This document shows, piece after piece, positions 8,290 through 15,303 of a stretch of DNA of 31,299 nt. The notes below the pieces were generated by a model, which ran no database searches, was not told the origin of the DNA, and saw only the letters and a list, made by a program, of their open reading frames with translations. The first letter of the stretch is position 1. Every line of letters begins with the position of its first letter. Location: assembly GCA_035513215.1 (NCBI GenBank), contig DATKCK010000011.1, forward strand, positions 1 to 31,299, read 5' to 3'. This DNA comes from DATCZB01 sp035513215. GTDB lineage: Bacteria > Pseudomonadota > Gammaproteobacteria > Steroidobacterales > Rariloculaceae. Both the position numbers and the translations under genes were made by a program.

Positions 8290-9771
8290 TTAGGTTTGGC
8301 GCTCGAGCAGAAAATCCACGAGCAGACTCACGGGGCGTCCGGTGGCGCCCTTGGCCGCGCCCTGCAGCCAGGCGACGCCGGCAATGTCGAGGTGCGCCCA
8401 GGGCGTGCCGTCGACGAACCGCGACAGGAACTGGGCCGCGATGCTGGCGCCGCCCTCGCGGCTCCCCGAGTTCGCGAAGTCGGCGAAGTTGCTCTTCAGC
8501 GACTCGCCATACTCGGCCGAGACCGGCAGCGGCCAGGCCTCATCCGCGGCCCGTTGGCCGGCCGCCCTGAGGGCATGCGCGAGCGTCTCGTCCGTGCTGA
8601 ACAGGCCCGTGTAGAGCTGGCCGAGCGCGACGACGCAGGCACCCGTCAGCGTCGCGACGTCGACGATGCACGACGGCTCGAACGTTCGCGCATAGGTCAG
8701 CGCGTCGCACAGGATCAGTCGGCCCTCGGCATCCGTGTTGAGGATCTCGATGGTCTGTCCCGACATGCTCGTGACGATGTCGCCGGGTCGCGTCGCGTGG
8801 CTGCCCGGCATGTTCTCGCAGGTCGGGATTATCGCGACGACGTTGGCCTTGAGCCCGAGCTCCGCGATGCTGGCCATCGCCCCGACCACCGCCGCGGCGC
8901 CGCACATGTCGAACTTCATTTCGTCCATCTTCGGCGGCGGCTTAAGGGAGATGCCGCCGGTATCGAAGGTGACGCCCTTGCCGCAAAGAGCGACGGGCGG
9001 CTCGTTCGCCGCGCCGCCCTTGTATTGCATGACGATGAGCTTGGCCGGCTCCTTCGCTCCCGCCGTGACGGACAAAAAGGCGCCCATGCCGAGCTTTCGA
9101 ATCCGGTCCTCGGACAGCACGTTGACGGTCAGCTTCGAATGCTCGCGTCCGACGCCGCGGGCAACGCTTGCAAGATGGCTCGGCGTGCAGACGTTCGGCG
9201 ATCGGTTGCCGAGATCGCGGGCAAGGTCGATGCCGTTGGCGATTGCGATGCCGTGCTCGACGCCCAGTTTCGCTTCGTCGAGCCCGGCGGTATCGGCGCA
9301 TGCGAGCGTCATCCGACCGAGCTTCGGTCGCGCGTCGGCTTTGCTCTTTTGCTCGATGAACCGGTACAGCGCCGCGCGGGTGCCGGCAACGGCCGCGCGT
9401 GCGTTGAAATACGGATCGACGGCGGCCTCGATGCCGAGGAAGCTCGTTGCGCTTCGGATTCCGGTCTTGCCGAGCGCATCGGCTGCCGCGGCGCTGGCCC
9501 TGACGAGCTGCTTCGTTTCGAAGCTCTTGCTCGCGCCGCAACCGACCAGCAAAAGATTCTTCGAGCCGGTCGCGCGCAGGTCCCGCAGCAGCAGGCTCTG
9601 CCCGAGTGCCGTCGACGCATCGCCGCTGCGAACAAGCGCTCGAATCCGGCCCTTCAGAGCGCGGTCGAACGAAGCCGTGATCGGGCTGAGTGTCCGGCCG
9701 TCGAAGAGCGGCAGGATCGAGCACTCGGATTTATCCTTGACGCCGACGCCGGTCTTGACGGAAAAGTGCAT
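8290..9771 (-). CDS. pepA: Leucyl (cytosol) aminopeptidase
   Basis: About 493 residues. M17 two-zinc aminopeptidase that removes N-terminal residues; E. coli PepA is also a DNA-binding protein in Xer recombination and carAB control. Active-site blocks visible: KGVTFDTGGISLKP (near 262) with metal-binding Asp and Lys, and the family signature NTDAEGRLILCDAL (near 345). Start: an ATG 21 bases upstream exists (MSCEDPP), but MHFSVKTG aligns with the E. coli N-terminus and has GAGGA about 8 bases before it, so 9771 is preferred. First gene of the minus-strand run, divergent from lptF with 80 bases between them. Confidence 0.96.
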   Translation of the reverse strand: MHFSVKTGVGVKDKSECSILPLFDGRTLSPITASFDRALKGRIRALVRSGDASTALGQSLLLRDLRATGSKNLLLVGCGASKSFETKQLVRASAAAADALGKTGIRSATSFLGIEAAVDPYFNARAAVAGTRAALYRFIEQKSKADARPKLGRMTLACADTAGLDEAKLGVEHGIAIANGIDLARDLGNRSPNVCTPSHLASVARGVGREHSKLTVNVLSEDRIRKLGMGAFLSVTAGAKEPAKLIVMQYKGGAANEPPVALCGKGVTFDTGGISLKPPPKMDEMKFDMCGAAAVVGAMASIAELGLKANVVAIIPTCENMPGSHATRPGDIVTSMSGQTIEILNTDAEGRLILCDALTYARTFEPSCIVDVATLTGACVVALGQLYTGLFSTDETLAHALRAAGQRAADEAWPLPVSAEYGESLKSNFADFANSGSREGGASIAAQFLSRFVDGTPWAHLDIAGVAWLQGAAKGATGRPVSLLVDFLLERQT

Positions 9772-9807
9772 CGGCGGATCCTCGCACGACATACCATTAA
9801 ACGTGTT

Positions 9808-9836
9808 AGTGTACTCGAATCGTCGGACCGACGAAA
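9808..9836. promoter_or_regulatory. pepA/lptF divergent control region with a perfect dyad
   Basis: A dyad TCGTCGGACCGACGA at 9820-9834 has 7-base arms around a central A. Beside it, overlapping -10-like boxes face both ways: TACACT on the minus strand (9813-9808), giving pepA a leader of about 30 bases, and TGTACT on the plus strand (9810-9815), giving lptF about 30 bases. The dyad would cover the pepA -35/spacer and the lptF transcription start. Boxes match consensus at 4 of 6 only. The dyad could be an operator or the first hairpin of the lptF message. PepA binding is a possibility I cannot test. Confidence 0.4.
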
Positions 9837-9851
9837 AACGTCACACGCTGT

Positions 9852-10952
9852 TTGAGTCTGATCGGCCGCTACATCTTTCGCCAGGTGCTCGTCTCGACGG
9901 TAATAGTCGTTGCCGTGCTTCTGCTCATCTTCATGAGCAATCAGTTCGCGGAAACCCTGGCCGATGCGGCGGCCGATGCCCTGCCACGTGAGGCCGTGTT
10001 CAGGGTCTTCGGCTTGCAGTTCGTGCAGTACGTGGCCCTGCTCGCGCCAGTCGGATTGCTCCTCGGCATCCTGCTGGCGATGGCGCGACTGAACCGGGAT
10101 TCGGAGATGACGGCATTGTCGGCCTGCGGCGTGGGTCCGGCGCGCCTGCTGAGGCCGATGGGCCTGGTCGGCGTTCTGGTAGCCGGCGGCGTTGGCTGGC
10201 TCACGCTCGTCGAGGCACCGGCCGCGGCACGCGAGATCGAGACGATCCGTGTCGACGCGCAGACCGAAATGGAGCTCGGCGCGCTGACGCCCGGCCGATT
10301 CACCGCGGTCGACGGCGGCAGCCTCGTCGTCTATGCCGCGGGCGCCGAAGGCGACGTATTGAAAGGCGTGTTCATCGAGCGTGAGAGCGACGGCAGGGTC
10401 GTCGTCGTCGTCGCCGAGGAAGGCCAGCGCATCATGAATCCCCAAACCGGGGAGTCGCTGCTCAGGCTCCGTAACGGAACACAGTACATTGGCGTTCCGG
10501 GCGAGGCCGCGTTCCTCGTCGAGGAGTTCCGCGAGCTCGGCATCCCGATCAGGTTCGAGCTGGTCGAGCGCGACGACGCGATCGAGGCGCGCGCCACCTC
10601 GGCTCTGATCGAGTCGTCCGATCCCGAGTCCCGGGCAGAGCTCGCGTGGCGGCTATCCGCGCCCCTGTCGGTTCTCGCGCTGACGCTGCTCGCCGTGCCG
10701 CTCGGCCGGTCCTCGCCGCGGGAAGGCAAGTACGCGCGCTTCGGCGTCGGCCTTCTGATATACATCATCTACGCCAACATGCTGTCGATCGCTCGCGTCT
10801 GGGTCGAGCGCGACGTCGTCCCCGAGTGGCTTTCGCTCTGGTGGGTTCATGCGGCGCTCGCCGTCCTCGCCCTGGCCCTGCTGTTCGCTCAGTCGGGCAT
10901 CGGCACGGTGAAGCCGTCCGGCAACGGAGCTCGCGTTGAACCGACTGGCTAG
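9852..10952 (+). CDS. lptF: LPS export permease subunit LptF
   Basis: About 366 residues. LptF and LptG form the inner-membrane permease that, with the LptB ATPase, extracts LPS and passes it to LptC. N-terminal helices are visible (VLVSTVIVVAVLLLIFMSNQ; LQFVQYVALLAPVGLLLGIL) followed by the signature MARLNRDSEMTALSACGVG. A large periplasmic beta-jellyroll occupies about 125-265, then C-terminal helices (SVLALTLLAVPLG; FGVGLLIYIIYANML). The start is TTG at 9852; the upstream frame is closed at 9807 and offers no ATG or GTG. No Shine-Dalgarno is seen. It overlaps lptG by 17 bases. Confidence 0.95.
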   Translation: MSLIGRYIFRQVLVSTVIVVAVLLLIFMSNQFAETLADAAADALPREAVFRVFGLQFVQYVALLAPVGLLLGILLAMARLNRDSEMTALSACGVGPARLLRPMGLVGVLVAGGVGWLTLVEAPAAAREIETIRVDAQTEMELGALTPGRFTAVDGGSLVVYAAGAEGDVLKGVFIERESDGRVVVVVAEEGQRIMNPQTGESLLRLRNGTQYIGVPGEAAFLVEEFRELGIPIRFELVERDDAIEARATSALIESSDPESRAELAWRLSAPLSVLALTLLAVPLGRSSPREGKYARFGVGLLIYIIYANMLSIARVWVERDVVPEWLSLWWVHAALAVLALALLFAQSGIGTVKPSGNGARVEPTG

Positions 10953-12006
10953 CTACATCGTCGCGGGCGTGCTCAAAGGGACGGCACTGGTCGTCCTCGC
11001 GCTCGTGGCCGTCACCTCGGTCATCGAGTTCGTCGGGCAGCTCGATGACGTCGGGCTTGCGAGTTACGGCATCCGGGAAGCCTTGCTCTACGTTGCGCTG
11101 CGCATTCCGCACAAGATATTCGATGTCCTGCCGGCCGCCGCTCTGCTCGGATCGCTGCTGAGCCTAGGCAACATGGCGGTGCACCGGGAGCTCGTCATTA
11201 TGCGCACGAGCGGCGTCTCGCACTACCGACTCCTCGGCGCCGTCGGCACGGCCGGCATCGTTATGCTCGTCGTCATGGTGTTGCTTGGCGAGTCGCTCGC
11301 ACCTTCGCTCGGCGCCTACGCGCGCTCGATGCGGGCCGATGCTCTGCTCGAGGACGTAGACACGGCCTCGGCCCGTTCGACCTGGTTCAAGGACGGCGAC
11401 CGGATCTTCAATCTGCGGCGTCCGCGCAATGGCAGCGAGTTCGACCTTGCCGTCAGGGTTTTCGAGCTCGACGGCGAGACACGCGTCGATCGCATCGCGA
11501 AAGCCGATTCGGTGACGACGGTCAGCGCCGACGTCTGGGAGATGCGGGGCTTCGCCGAGACGACCTTCGCGGAGTCGTCGACGGCCGCGACCCGAGCGCC
11601 GCAGATGCAGCAGGATTACGGGCTGAACGCGGAGGTGCTCGAGCTCTCCGAGGTACGCGCGGATTTGCTCGATACGCCGAGGCTCGATCGCTATATCGAC
11701 TATCTTAGGAGCAATGGCCTCGATGCCAGCCAGTACCTGGCCGCCTACTGGGGCCGCATCGCGAACGGCGCATCGGTCGTTCTGATGGCTATGCTGGCGC
11801 TGCCGTTTGTGCTCGGGGGACTGAGATCGGCCGGCACCGGCGCGCGCATGATCCTGGGCCTCGTTATCGGCCTCGGTTACTTCGTGCTCGTGCGCCTGTC
11901 GGCCCAGATCGGCGAGGTCTTTTCGCTCGATCCTGTCGTTGCCGCCTGGGCCCCCGGCGCGCTGTTACTCGTCGTCACCGCGTTCGCCGTTCTGCGGCTG
12001 CGCTGA
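10936..12006 (+). CDS. lptG: LPS export permease subunit LptG
   Basis: About 356 residues, partner of LptF. Typical LptG N-terminus: first helix GTALVVLALVAVTSVIEFVG, then LDDVG, YVALRIPHKIFDVLPAAALL and GNMAVHRELVIMRTSGVS. Periplasmic domain in the middle, then C-terminal helices (GASVVLMAMLALPFVLGGLR; MILGLVIGLGYFVLVRLSAQ). Start codon is TTG with GGAG about 7 bases upstream; it lies inside the end of lptF, so translation is probably coupled. The last 42 bases overlap the convergent RDD gene. Confidence 0.95.
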   Translation: MNRLASYIVAGVLKGTALVVLALVAVTSVIEFVGQLDDVGLASYGIREALLYVALRIPHKIFDVLPAAALLGSLLSLGNMAVHRELVIMRTSGVSHYRLLGAVGTAGIVMLVVMVLLGESLAPSLGAYARSMRADALLEDVDTASARSTWFKDGDRIFNLRRPRNGSEFDLAVRVFELDGETRVDRIAKADSVTTVSADVWEMRGFAETTFAESSTAATRAPQMQQDYGLNAEVLELSEVRADLLDTPRLDRYIDYLRSNGLDASQYLAAYWGRIANGASVVLMAMLALPFVLGGLRSAGTGARMILGLVIGLGYFVLVRLSAQIGEVFSLDPVVAAWAPGALLLVVTAFAVLRLR

Positions 12007-12444
12007 GCTTCGCGCGAACGCAAGCTCGGTTCCCGAAAGCCGGTCGTGCCAGGCGAGACGCTCCCGATCGACGAGAACCCAGAGAAAGCCGAGGCCGACC
12101 GCGGCGGCCGAGAGCCAGGCGCCGGCGAAGCGCAGCGTCGCCTGCCAGAGCGAGACGGCCGCTCCGTCGCGGCGGACGAGATCGAGCCGCCAGGCGCGCA
12201 TGCCGAGTGTCTGGCCCCCGTGGGTCCATGACCAGGCGAAGTAGGCCCACCAGCCGACGATCAGAAGCCCTCGAAACCAGACCGACCGGGGATCGAACGG
12301 GCTGCCGGCCCGGGCCGCCAGGACGAGGCCGGTGAGAACCATCAGAATCGCCACGACGACGAGCAGGTCGTAAACGGCGGCGGCGAGCCGGCGCCATAGC
12401 GACGGCCCCGCCGGGATCCGGCCGGAATGCTCGATAGCAGGCAT
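11965..12444 (-). CDS. RDD family membrane protein
   Basis: About 159 residues. The family name motif is recognisable: LWRRLAAAVYDLLVVVAILM at the first helix (Arg then Asp), a second helix RGLLIVGWWAYFAWSW, the conserved GGQTLGMRAWRLDLVRRDGA loop, and a last helix followed by DRERLAWHDRLSGTEL. RDD proteins are small inner-membrane proteins of mostly unknown, possibly transport, function. Pseudomonas also has an RDD gene near lptFG. Start ATG at 12444. The 3' end runs 42 bases into lptG on the opposite strand. Confidence 0.9.
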   Translation of the reverse strand: MPAIEHSGRIPAGPSLWRRLAAAVYDLLVVVAILMVLTGLVLAARAGSPFDPRSVWFRGLLIVGWWAYFAWSWTHGGQTLGMRAWRLDLVRRDGAAVSLWQATLRFAGAWLSAAAVGLGFLWVLVDRERLAWHDRLSGTELAFARSSAQPQNGERGDDE

Positions 12445-12481
12445 TTAGGCGGACTTTAGCGGCAACTTCGACGCATTTAGC
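12444..12481 (-). promoter_or_regulatory. Three phased TTTAG boxes upstream of the RDD gene
   Basis: TTTAG occurs at 12444, 12455 and 12476 on the plus strand (CTAAA on the minus), spaced 11 and 21 bases, near one and two helical turns. GCATTTAG itself occurs twice (12441 and 12473). The middle box gives a minus-strand TAAAGT 8 bases before the RDD start codon, which could act as a -10 box; the third box would then be at the -35 position. Low-confidence promoter or operator call. Confidence 0.3.
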
Positions 12482-12503
12482 GCGATTTTCGGCGAGGAAG
12501 CGG

Positions 12504-12821
12504 CTAGGGTCGCTCGCGAGGCTCCGGCGGCTCGAGCGCCGGGCTTTCCAGCGGCGGAGCCTCGCGGTCGATCCCGGCCGGCACCTCGATCGGCAGGCTG
12601 GGCTCGGCAGGCGTAAGCTCGGGCTCGACGCGCTCCGGTGGCCTGAGCGCCCCCGGCCTTTCCGGACGGCCGGGCGGGAGCTTCGGCAGGATGTCGGTGA
12701 TCCTGAAATAGCGTTCGCCCGATTGGCTCCTGAACAGCGAAGTCACGGCGTCCATGGCGAGCAGCAGACCGGCCGTGACGATGATGGCCCCGACGGCGGC
12801 AACCATGAGCCGAGTGATCAT
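12504..12821 (-). CDS. Small membrane-anchored proline-rich protein, unknown
   Basis: About 105 residues. One N-terminal hydrophobic helix (MITRLMVAAVGAIIVTAGLL, residues about 4-24), then a short polar stretch (RYFRITDILPKLP), then about 55 residues rich in proline and glutamate (from PPGRPERPGALR to the end). This looks like an inner-membrane anchor with an extended periplasmic tail. No family recognised. It sits 59 bases upstream of the RDD gene on the same strand and divergent from the 89-residue unknown. Codon use looks like its neighbours. It could be lineage-specific; the reading frame is supported mainly by the sensible anchor-plus-linker layout. Confidence 0.6.
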   Translation of the reverse strand: MITRLMVAAVGAIIVTAGLLLAMDAVTSLFRSQSGERYFRITDILPKLPPGRPERPGALRPPERVEPELTPAEPSLPIEVPAGIDREAPPLESPALEPPEPRERP

Positions 12822-12872
12822 GCCCGAATGCTACTCGATCGCTCGCGCCGATGCTCGCGCGAGGCCGCGAGA

Positions 12873-12902
12873 TTGCGGCTTCCGGGCGATTGTTGCTATG
12901 CT
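12873..12902 (+). promoter_or_regulatory. Candidate promoter placed for a leaderless start
   Basis: TTGCGG (12873-12878), an 18-base gap, then TATGCT (12897-12902). The ATG of the following gene begins 6 bases after the -10 box, exactly where transcription would start. No Shine-Dalgarno precedes that ATG. The match to sigma-70 consensus is moderate. Confidence 0.4.
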
Positions 12903-12908
12903 GAATTG

Positions 12909-13178
12909 ATGCCTTGGCGCGATCAGAACAACAAGCCTTACGAGCTCAAGACCGTCAAAAAGACCGACGCCCCGTCCGGCAGCGAGGGTGGCAACTGGAT
13001 CAAGTACGAGATCACGCAGGGCACCAACGTCATTACCGGCTACCGGCAGGGTAGCGTGACGGCCATCAAGCGAGTCGCCGAGGAAATCGTCGTCGGTCTG
13101 AACGAGCGGCGGTCGCCGAACCGCGGCCGCGTTCAGCTCACTCAGCTCAAGAAATCTCCGAAGCGCGCTGCATCCTAG
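12909..13178 (+). CDS. Small conserved-looking protein, unknown
   Basis: About 89 residues. Sequence starts MPWRDQNNKPYELKT and contains WIKYEITQGTNVITGYRQGS, then a helix (AIKRVAEEIVVGLNERR) and a basic tail (LKKSPKRAAS). No signal peptide or membrane segment, so it is probably cytoplasmic; the net charge is basic. I do not recognise a named family, but the mixed hydrophobic pattern and normal codon use make it a believable gene. A longer frame begins upstream inside the divergent gene and reads as arginine-rich shadow. Its TAG shares a CTAG with the stop of the convergent gene at 13175. Confidence 0.7.
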   Translation: MPWRDQNNKPYELKTVKKTDAPSGSEGGNWIKYEITQGTNVITGYRQGSVTAIKRVAEEIVVGLNERRSPNRGRVQLTQLKKSPKRAAS

Positions 13179-13744
13179 GTCGGGGTTGCGCGCTTCGGGC
13201 CGGGCGCAGCCCGCCAGCCGGCCAGCAGCAAGGCCGACAGCCAGATCAGGGCGAACGCGCCGCCGCCCCCGTCGACAATGACGACGGCGGGCGCCTGGTC
13301 CCTGCCGGCGTCCTCGAGCGGCAGCAGGCTCATGCCATCGCTCTGAAAGGGCCCGAACTCGTCCGAGAACGTGCCGAAGTCCGCGTCGTAGAGCTCGATC
13401 AGAAGGTCGTAGTGCCCGGCGGGATAGCCAGAGAGCAGCTCGGTCTCGACGAACAGCTCGTCGTCCGCCGTCGCGCCGCCGATCCAGAAGTCGTCGGTCG
13501 AGTGATAATGCTCCCAGGTGCTGCCGTCCGGGCTCAGATAGAGCTCGGCATAAACCCAGGCGCTCGAGCGCAGGCTGTCGGCGTCGATGCGAACGCTAAC
13601 GAAGCGATAGAAGCCGTCGTCATCGAAATCGTCGAACAGCTCGACATCGGCATCGTAGATGTAGTGGTCGGGTGACGCGGCGGCGATTGCCGGAAACGCC
13701 AGGATCAGTGCGCCGGTCAGGCCTATTTGACGCAATCTGTTCAT
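13175..13744 (-). CDS. Exported protein with C-terminal anchor signal (choice-of-anchor H-like)
   Basis: About 189 residues. Signal peptide: MNRLRQIGLTGALILAFPAI followed by AAAS. The mature part begins DHYIYDADVELFDDFDDDGF, with a DxDxDG-like acidic loop suggestive of calcium binding, then AWVYAELYLSPDGSTWEHYH and YPAGHYDLLIELYDADFG, which fit a beta-sandwich. The C-terminus has a glycine run (DGGGGAF), a hydrophobic helix (ALIWLSALLLAGW) and a basic tail, the layout of GlyGly-CTERM-type sorting signals processed by rhombosortase. It resembles choice-of-anchor H family proteins; that family call is from memory. Start at the first ATG before the signal peptide. Divergent from the CotH operon with 119 bases between. 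Confidence 0.75.
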   Translation of the reverse strand: MNRLRQIGLTGALILAFPAIAAASPDHYIYDADVELFDDFDDDGFYRFVSVRIDADSLRSSAWVYAELYLSPDGSTWEHYHSTDDFWIGGATADDELFVETELLSGYPAGHYDLLIELYDADFGTFSDEFGPFQSDGMSLLPLEDAGRDQAPAVVIVDGGGGAFALIWLSALLLAGWRAAPGPKRATPT

Positions 13745-13770
13745 CTCAGACTCCCGCAAGCGCGACCATG

Positions 13771-13809
13771 AGCTTGATTGAGCCTGAGTCAAGCTGAACG
13801 GAGCCTGAG
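13771..13809. promoter_or_regulatory. Repeats in the anchor-protein/CotH intergenic region
   Basis: GAGCCTGAG occurs at 13780-13788 and 13801-13809, 21 bases apart (two helical turns). The first copy lies in the loop of an inverted repeat, AGCTTGA (13771-13777) and TCAAGCT (13789-13795). On the minus strand TTGACT (13792-13787) is a good -35 box, but I see no good -10 at the right distance. The layout suggests an operator serving the divergent genes. Confidence 0.35.
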
Positions 13810-13828
13810 CAGCCGTCATTGCCGGCGC

Positions 13829-13857
13829 TTGCCAAGCGCGGGCCCCGGTTCTAGGCT
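13829..13857 (+). promoter_or_regulatory. Candidate promoter of the CotH operon
   Basis: TTGCCA (13829-13834), a 17-base gap, then TAGGCT (13852-13857). The -35 matches consensus at 5 of 6; the -10 is weak (3 of 6). The ATG of the kinase gene begins 6 bases after the -10, which again predicts a leaderless message; no clear Shine-Dalgarno is present. Confidence 0.4.
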
Positions 13858-13863
13858 TCCAAC

Positions 13864-15303
13864 ATGCGCTATCTCCGACCCCTCTTTTGCACGATCGCGG
13901 CCGCCGCGGCCACCGTTTCGTCGGGCGCCGCGTGGGCCCAGTTCGGATTCGGCGCGCCGACGCAGGATATCGAGCTCGTCGAGCGTTACGATCGGGACGG
14001 CGACGGCTATCTCGATCGAGAGGAACGCGATGCCGCGCGCGTGCGCAGCCAGGGGGCGTCGCAGACGGCACGCCCGGGCGCGCCCGTCAACGATATGCTC
14101 GCGCCCGATGAAGTCGAGATTTACGGCGACGAGAGCCTCTACGACCCCGACGTCCTGAGAACGATCTTCATCGAATTCGAGTATCCCGACTGGGAATCCG
14201 AGCTCGAAGCCTTCTACGGCACCGACGTCGAGGTGCCGGCCACCGTCACTGTCGACGGCAAGGTCTATCCCGGCGTCGGCATCCATTTTCGCGGTAACAC
14301 CTCTTATCAGCGCGTGCCGAGGGGTCGAAAGCGCAGCCTGAATCTCGCGATCAATCACTTCGACGAGGACCAGCGGCTGCTCGGTTATCGCACGCTGAAT
14401 CTGCACAACGGTTACAACGACCCCAGCTTCCTGCGCAATGTGCTCTATCTCCAGATCGCCAACGCTTACTATCCCGCGCCGAAGGCGAACTTCGTCCGGG
14501 TCGCGATCAACGGCGAAGACTGGGGCATCTATGCCAACGTGCAGCAGTTCAACTCGGACTTCACGCGCGAAGCTGCCGATTCCAACGAGGCTCGGTGGGG
14601 CATCCCGGGAAGCTTCAGCTCGCGCGGAGGGCTCGAGTATCTCGGCGACGACATCGCCAGGTACGAGCAAGTGTACGAGATCAGGAACAAGGACCGGCCC
14701 GAGAACTGGGAAGCGCTGATCGAGCTGACGCGCGTGCTGAACCGCACGTCGCCGGATCAGCTCGCCGCGGCGCTCGAGCCGATTCTCGATGTCGATGAGG
14801 CGCTGCGGTTTCTCGCCGTCGACAATGCGCTCGCCAACAGCGACGGCTACTGGTCCCGGAACAGCGACTACAGCCTCTACCTCGACGAGGAGGGGCGTTT
14901 TCACGTCACCGCCTACGATGCCAACGAGGTGCTCCAGCAAAGCGGCAGCCGGGGCTTCGGGCCGGGCGGCGGCGCGGGCGTAGCGCTAAGCCCGCTCGAA
15001 GGCTCGCGTGACGGCAGCAAGGCGCTGCTGTATCGCCTGCTGATGGTGCCGGAGCTCCGGGCGCGCTACCTCGGCCACGTCCGCGACGTGGCCGCGAACT
15101 GGCTGACCTGGGAGCGGCTCGGGCCGATTAGCGAGCGCTATCGTGATCTGATCCGTGACGTGATGGCCGGCGACGTGCGCAAGCTCTACTCGACCGAGCA
15201 GTTCGAGTCGGGCGCCGAATCGAGCCTCAGAGTCTTCGTCGAGGCCAGGCGCGCGTTCCTGCTCGACTGGCTCGACGTCAACGCGCGGAGCGAGAGGCCG
15301 TGA
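13864..15303 (+). CDS. Secreted CotH-type protein kinase with EF-hand
   Basis: About 479 residues. Signal peptide to about residue 25 (ending GAAWA, then QFGFG). Residues 43-54 form a canonical EF-hand loop (DRDGDGYLDREE: Asp at 1, 3, 5, Gly at 6, Glu at 12). The CotH domain follows from about residue 95: the nucleotide-loop FRGNTSYQRVPRGRKRSLNL with its lysine/arginine, the central LAVDNALANSDGYW holding the catalytic-type Asp/Asn/Asp residues, and YDANEVLQ in the place of the metal-binding DFN-like motif. CotH kinases are atypical kinases first described in Bacillus spore coats; bacterial secreted members have unknown targets. Translation of the next gene is coupled by GTGA. Confidence 0.85.
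   Translation: MRYLRPLFCTIAAAAATVSSGAAWAQFGFGAPTQDIELVERYDRDGDGYLDREERDAARVRSQGASQTARPGAPVNDMLAPDEVEIYGDESLYDPDVLRTIFIEFEYPDWESELEAFYGTDVEVPATVTVDGKVYPGVGIHFRGNTSYQRVPRGRKRSLNLAINHFDEDQRLLGYRTLNLHNGYNDPSFLRNVLYLQIANAYYPAPKANFVRVAINGEDWGIYANVQQFNSDFTREAADSNEARWGIPGSFSSRGGLEYLGDDIARYEQVYEIRNKDRPENWEALIELTRVLNRTSPDQLAAALEPILDVDEALRFLAVDNALANSDGYWSRNSDYSLYLDEEGRFHVTAYDANEVLQQSGSRGFGPGGGAGVALSPLEGSRDGSKALLYRLLMVPELRARYLGHVRDVAANWLTWERLGPISERYRDLIRDVMAGDVRKLYSTEQFESGAESSLRVFVEARRAFLLDWLDVNARSERP

Noticed and set aside
7864..9855. A 663-codon plus-strand frame over holC and pepA
   Set aside because: Shadow frame; both minus-strand genes are clear family members.
13796..13817. TGAAC followed by CGTC upstream of the CotH gene as a second ECF promoter
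   Set aside because: The gap is only about 14 bases, too short for an ECF promoter.
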